DNA from: Lates calcarifer
Taxonomy: Eukaryota; Chordata; Actinopteri; Centropomidae
Assembly: GCF_001640805.2 (NCBI RefSeq)
Contig: NC_066853.1
Location: 21,289,242 to 21,353,241 of the forward strand
Direction of reading: 5' to 3'
DNA length: 64,000 nt
Below, piece by piece: positions 59,700 to 64,000 of the stretch (its first letter is position 1; each line of letters begins with the position of its first letter). A program made the translations under genes and the position numbers. Under the pieces are notes generated by a model. That model made no database searches, was not told the DNA's origin, and saw only the letters and a program-made list of their open reading frames with translations.

Positions 59700-62600
59700 G
59701 TGAGTTCAGAACAAAAAAGAAAAAATAAAGATAAAGTTTTGCAGAGGAAAGTCACAGGCGCGTTTTTACGCACGACGCGATAAATAACTTCAAAATCCCA
59801 TCACAGCAAAAATGTCAGCGGTGTTAACAGTGAGTGTAACGGTTTAAACTATCAACTAACTGAATAATACAAAGACACCAGCAGTGCTATACAGGGACCT
59901 TATGTTTTTGTGTTTGGACTGGAGATGAAACACCACAAGAGTCAGTTACTGGAAATGATTTTATGGCGTTATTTTGCCACGTGTCGTGGATGTTACATTC
60001 AAGGTGCAGCTGTGCAACTTTGAGCTAACGTCAGTGAAGAAACACAACCCGATACAACCAGGGGGGGAAAGTACTTTTTTTAACAACGCACTGTGATCAA
60101 GGGAAAGTTCATTTCCGGTTCATTTTCTTGTAAAAATCCCACATGTATAGACTACACAGCGAGATATGAAAGGTTGAGCAGTGTGTATGGTGTGACTCCT
60201 TTTATCCAAGTAAATATCCAGGAGGCTCAGAAGCTTTTATTGTGAAATTATGAGACAAAGTTGTTGATGATAGGAGAAGGGGGTGATTTATAGATTCAGA
60301 AGTTTTCTGACAATTGCCAGGAAACTTGGTGTCCTGGATGTTAGAGGAAGTAACTGGTGCAGCTGGGTGAGAGCAGAGTTGTCCTGCCTCACAGATGTTT
60401 TTGTGTTTTGGCAGCTCATCCACAGGGAGCTCAGCCCTGATGTTAGGTTTTTCCCCAAACTATTCACTCATGTGCACATCCACACCCTTAAGGCACAGTT
60501 TATCTCACATCATCTTAGTTAGGCGGGTGAAGGTGCTGCTTAGGGTTAGGCTCTGTGATTTAGATTGTTAGTCTTAGACCTGAGGGGGAATGACCGACAG
60601 TACAAGATCACATCAGAGCATCAGTCAGTTTCAGAGAGTTTAATCAGGTACGGTATTCAAGGGATGTGCAGTAACCTGTCAGTACAATTAAAGAATAAGG
60701 TCATTCATTTTATGCAGAGCACTATGAAGGAAGGAAAGAATGTGCAATACTTACACACAATATTACTGTTTTATTTGTTGTATAAGTTTTAAAGTTTTTA
60801 TTTAATTGTTTTGGGACACTAAAGTCTATCTTATCATTTTATATGAAGCTCACTTGACTCATCATGAGGCTCTCTACTCAGCCTGTTAAAACAGTTGTAT
60901 AGTGTCTTCCTCTTCCGGAGCCATGATTCTGTTAGGTTGGACTTGGAACAATGGGAAATGTAGGATCTTGACCTAATGTCATTGATTTTGACCATTCTTT
61001 TGAAAAACTGGTTTCTATCAAGCCACTCGGCTTTAAGAAAGTTCAATACCAGATCGCTGGAGAACCCGTTGAAGTTGCAACTTAAAACTTGGGGCTGACC
61101 GGAGATGATCACCATGTCTGCAGTTGTTGCAGTAAAGGCCTGAGGGTCAGTGGCCTGGTCATGAGATGAAAAGTTTCTTTTTATTTTTTTCAACAACAAA
61201 TTATGTGTTTCTGTTTTGTGGAAAGATTTTATGTCTTAATTCACCAGCAGGACGTCTCTCATATAATGGTATAAGATTACATATTCAAAAATTGGTCATA
61301 CCTGAGTGGCAACAGAACTCCTGGTATTTTTTAAACATCCTGAGAAAGTTGCTGTATGAACATGATGTGCGTATGCGCTTTCTTAAAACAACACCCTGCT
61401 TCACATTCAAGTACACACCTTAGTTTGGAGGAGCTGCCCAGCGCAACAACAACAGTGCAGCCACAAAGCAGTTGTTGGTTCAGTGGTACTTTGTTACAGT
61501 TACAGTTGATGTTGGAACAAAAAACAGCATCCATCCATAGTGGGGTGTTAGCCTCGCTTTTCCTGTATTTCCTGTTGATACAGGATGTTGTGGCCACGCA
61601 GAGTGATGCACTGGTGCAGCATGTTTGAAACATAATGTGTAAATTCTCACTGGGGAAGAAAAGAGACTATTTTTTAATTACTCATTTCATTTCACAATTT
61701 TGATAAAAGTTAAAGCGATTTCTGTCATTTCACCAAAATATATGCCTGAGCTTCTTTAATAGACATGATAATTGTGTCTTAAGGAAGTCATTTGTATTGG
61801 ACCTTGTAGTTGTTGCAGTATGTGACTTGACTTGGACTTGTCCCAAGATATATATATATATGAGATAGTTTTGACGTGCGCTGTCAGAGTCGACGCTAAC
61901 AGGATCCAGCACCAAACTGCTGCAGCATCATCAAGGTAGCAAGCTATTAGAGACTTCTGTTGCGAGCTGCTGTGCTTTCTACACAAACTAGTATGAAAAC
62001 GGTCACATTCACAGACACTCTGCTGCCAACCAGACACTCACATGGCCACTGGGGAAATGCAGATTCATGCATGAAGCAGAACAGAAGTCATCTTTGTGTT
62101 CAGGAGGTGTTTGTTTGCCCTAAGTGATGCATGAATTTCTTTCACAATACCGTGTGTGTTTTCTTACGTGACACTTCCTTAAATGTTTTTGATACGTTCA
62201 GTTGATGTATCTGGTGTTTTTAACTTGAGGGTTCTCGGCCCAGGCAAACAAGACAAAGAGCACAAGCTGTCATGTGCTAACTCAGGTTGTAAATAAACCA
62301 CTGGTTTATTATTTAAACCTTTCACCTGGAGGTGAACCTAGAAGTGATGGCACCCAAATTGTCTGCATAGAATAACTGTGTGTGCAGAACCACTGTGAGT
62401 ACGGTTCATTAGTGGGACCATAAAGTTGTTGTGCAAATTATGGAAGTTTACAATGGACAGTTTGGGAAGTAATTTCAAGCTCGAGTTTATTTAGAATCTG
62501 AGCTCTCATGTTCCTTCCCTGTTTGAGCTGGGGATGTCACTGACCCCCAGATCTCACCAAATGACGTCTGGGGACTAAAACGTCACCATGACCAGTATGA

Positions 62601-64000
62601 ATTTGAAAATAAGACCCTGGGTGTAAACAAACAGGTCCTGTGCTTTGTAAAGTTTATCAGTTCAACGGCTGAATACTTTGGACCTGCACAGCTGCCAAGA
62701 GTTGGGAGGGGGGATTTCCAGACTGATGGTATGTCTGTGCATGACATTCTGAATTGCATTTATTAAGGATTTGTACAGTATGAAATGTTTTTTTTTGTCA
62801 TTCCATACTGAAACTGAATGGCTGCTGCTGATAAGATACAGTAGCTTGTGACTGGCGACACTGGCTGGATTCAGTGAAGAATACTAGTGGGTGATTCACG
62901 TTGCAGATGTACAAATTTTACATGTCGTTACAGTGTCACCAGATGTGGAACATAAACAACAGCTCACATTGTATTCAGGTTCCCTCCACCCTGAGTTACT
63001 TTCTAACATGAATGGATTACTGGAGTAGCCCTACTGAGCACAGGCCTAGGAATCCAAGGGACCACACTCTGTTTGAAGAGACTGACTGAAGATTTTCTAG
63101 TTAGGAAAGTCAATCCAGTGACTACACAAAACAACCACAGAGACACAAGATCACTGCAGTCTGTAAAACCCCTCAAAGTACCAGTTAAACGGAAGTTAGA
63201 GGAAATCACCATCCCCGTCTTTCTGCAGGGAAGTCGCGTCGTTTTATTTGTAGTTGGAAGAGATATGAATGCTCAGGCTGCGATGTATTTCACAGTATTT
63301 TTGAGGCATGATTTCACTGCTTCATCCAGGCACAAAAGACAGACTGTGTTGTCTCACCAGATGTGAGTCTCAAGGTCCACTGCAGCAGAGTGATAGTACT
63401 ATCAGGGTCATGCTACAGATGGCTGGTCAGTCACTGTCCTCAAAAACATTTTGTCCCTCCCATGCTTTTTGTAGTTAAACACTTGCACGTTGAAGGAAGG
63501 CCATCATGTGATTTTTAGTTACACCCAACTAACCATGTTTGTGTTTGTCTCTGTTCGTGAACATTTATAATGATGGATAATAACCTGCAGGTTGACTTTG
63601 ACAAAGGAAGCTTTGTACTGTTGTCATGAAGTCGCTGTCAGGCAGCAACATTTAAACACATCATCTAAAATCCAGCCGGTCGTTAGCAGAGGTTCATTGT
63701 ATTGAGAATGTAATAATGTCAGGCTACATTACTCCACAGAAATAAATTGGACGCACTAGTTCACAGTGTGAAATGAACTTAAACAATTTCAGAGTACATG
63801 TGATATAGTTACAACGCATATGTTGTGACAGCATAACAACTGAACATAATCCTGTGTCCAAATCTGCATCTTTCTGTGAAGTGCTACTGATGCTGTTAAA
63901 GAACTTTGCTTAGGGATAAAAAGAGGTGGAAAGTGCAGCAGTGTTTTATTTCTGCACAAACTGCAGCTCTCATGTTGTGTGAGTAAAATGATGAGTTTGT
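59700..64000 (+). other. kcnk6-like intron 1, no exon found
   Basis: I looked for sequence encoding the rest of the filter and the second membrane helix (YGxTxPLSDxGKxF-like) after a splice acceptor and found none. Open frames at 60834-61199 (minus) and 61356-61628 are unsupported. A short TA run lies near 61850-61861. Confidence 0.5.

Noticed and set aside
60834..61199. 121-codon minus-strand frame inside the kcnk6-like intron
   Set aside because: No domain recognised and no clear start context or poly-A signal. Length is within chance for this composition. It could be an old transposon fragment, but I could not identify one.

Overview
The window is vertebrate nuclear DNA, almost certainly from a teleost fish and probably a percomorph. 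The evidence is split genes with GT/AG introns, CA/GT and CTC microsatellites, degenerate Tc1-like transposon DNA, tRNA-head SINEs with L2-like tails typical of fish, and protein sequences of vertebrate families. There are no bacterial operons, rRNA genes or CRISPR arrays, and no viral genes were seen.

Layout. (1) 1-5.8 kb: intergenic DNA with a short inverted-repeat transposon (585-800) and old dispersed repeats. (2) 5.87-33.5 kb, plus strand: a giant AHNAK/periaxin-family gene, best matched to ahnak2. I reconstruct nine coding exons whose reading phases all agree, giving 4,669 codons plus stop. Four small exons encode an N-terminal extension, two encode a PDZ domain, one encodes a basic region, a single 12.8-kb exon encodes the repeat rod, and a last exon encodes a Ser/Thr-rich tail. 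(3) 33.5-37.7 kb: transposon debris, including a dead Tc1-like element, a fold-back repeat and L2/SINE-like fragments. (4) 37.7-39.7 kb, minus strand: an intact single-exon gene for a 641-residue protein I do not recognise, with a perfect CRE palindrome 122 bp upstream of its start codon. (5) 40.8-55.7 kb, plus strand: a clathrin-box gene (clba1/aftiphilin-like) in five coding exons, 1,025 codons plus stop, with noncoding 5' exons. (6) 55.7-59.1 kb: intergenic DNA with SINE/L2-type repeats. (7) 59.38-59.70 kb, plus strand: the first coding exon of a TWIK-type two-pore-domain potassium channel (kcnk6-like). It is split inside the selectivity filter, and the rest lies beyond the window.

The ahnak2-clba1 neighbourhood matches the human AHNAK2-CLBA1 pair on 14q32, which supports the naming. 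The fish protein keeps a PDZ domain closest to AHNAK2, followed by a basic segment closer to periaxin.

Most notable observations: a very recent 1,599-bp in-frame tandem duplication inside the giant exon; a 102-bp in-frame repeat array; a possible PDZ-only isoform with a hydrophobic tail made by retaining one weak-donor intron (analogous to S-periaxin); a CxxC...HxC cluster in an otherwise almost cysteine-free rod; and the unrecognised single-exon gene. Names rest on remembered family sequences, not on database searches. Exon limits come from reading splice signals and phases, with no transcript data.
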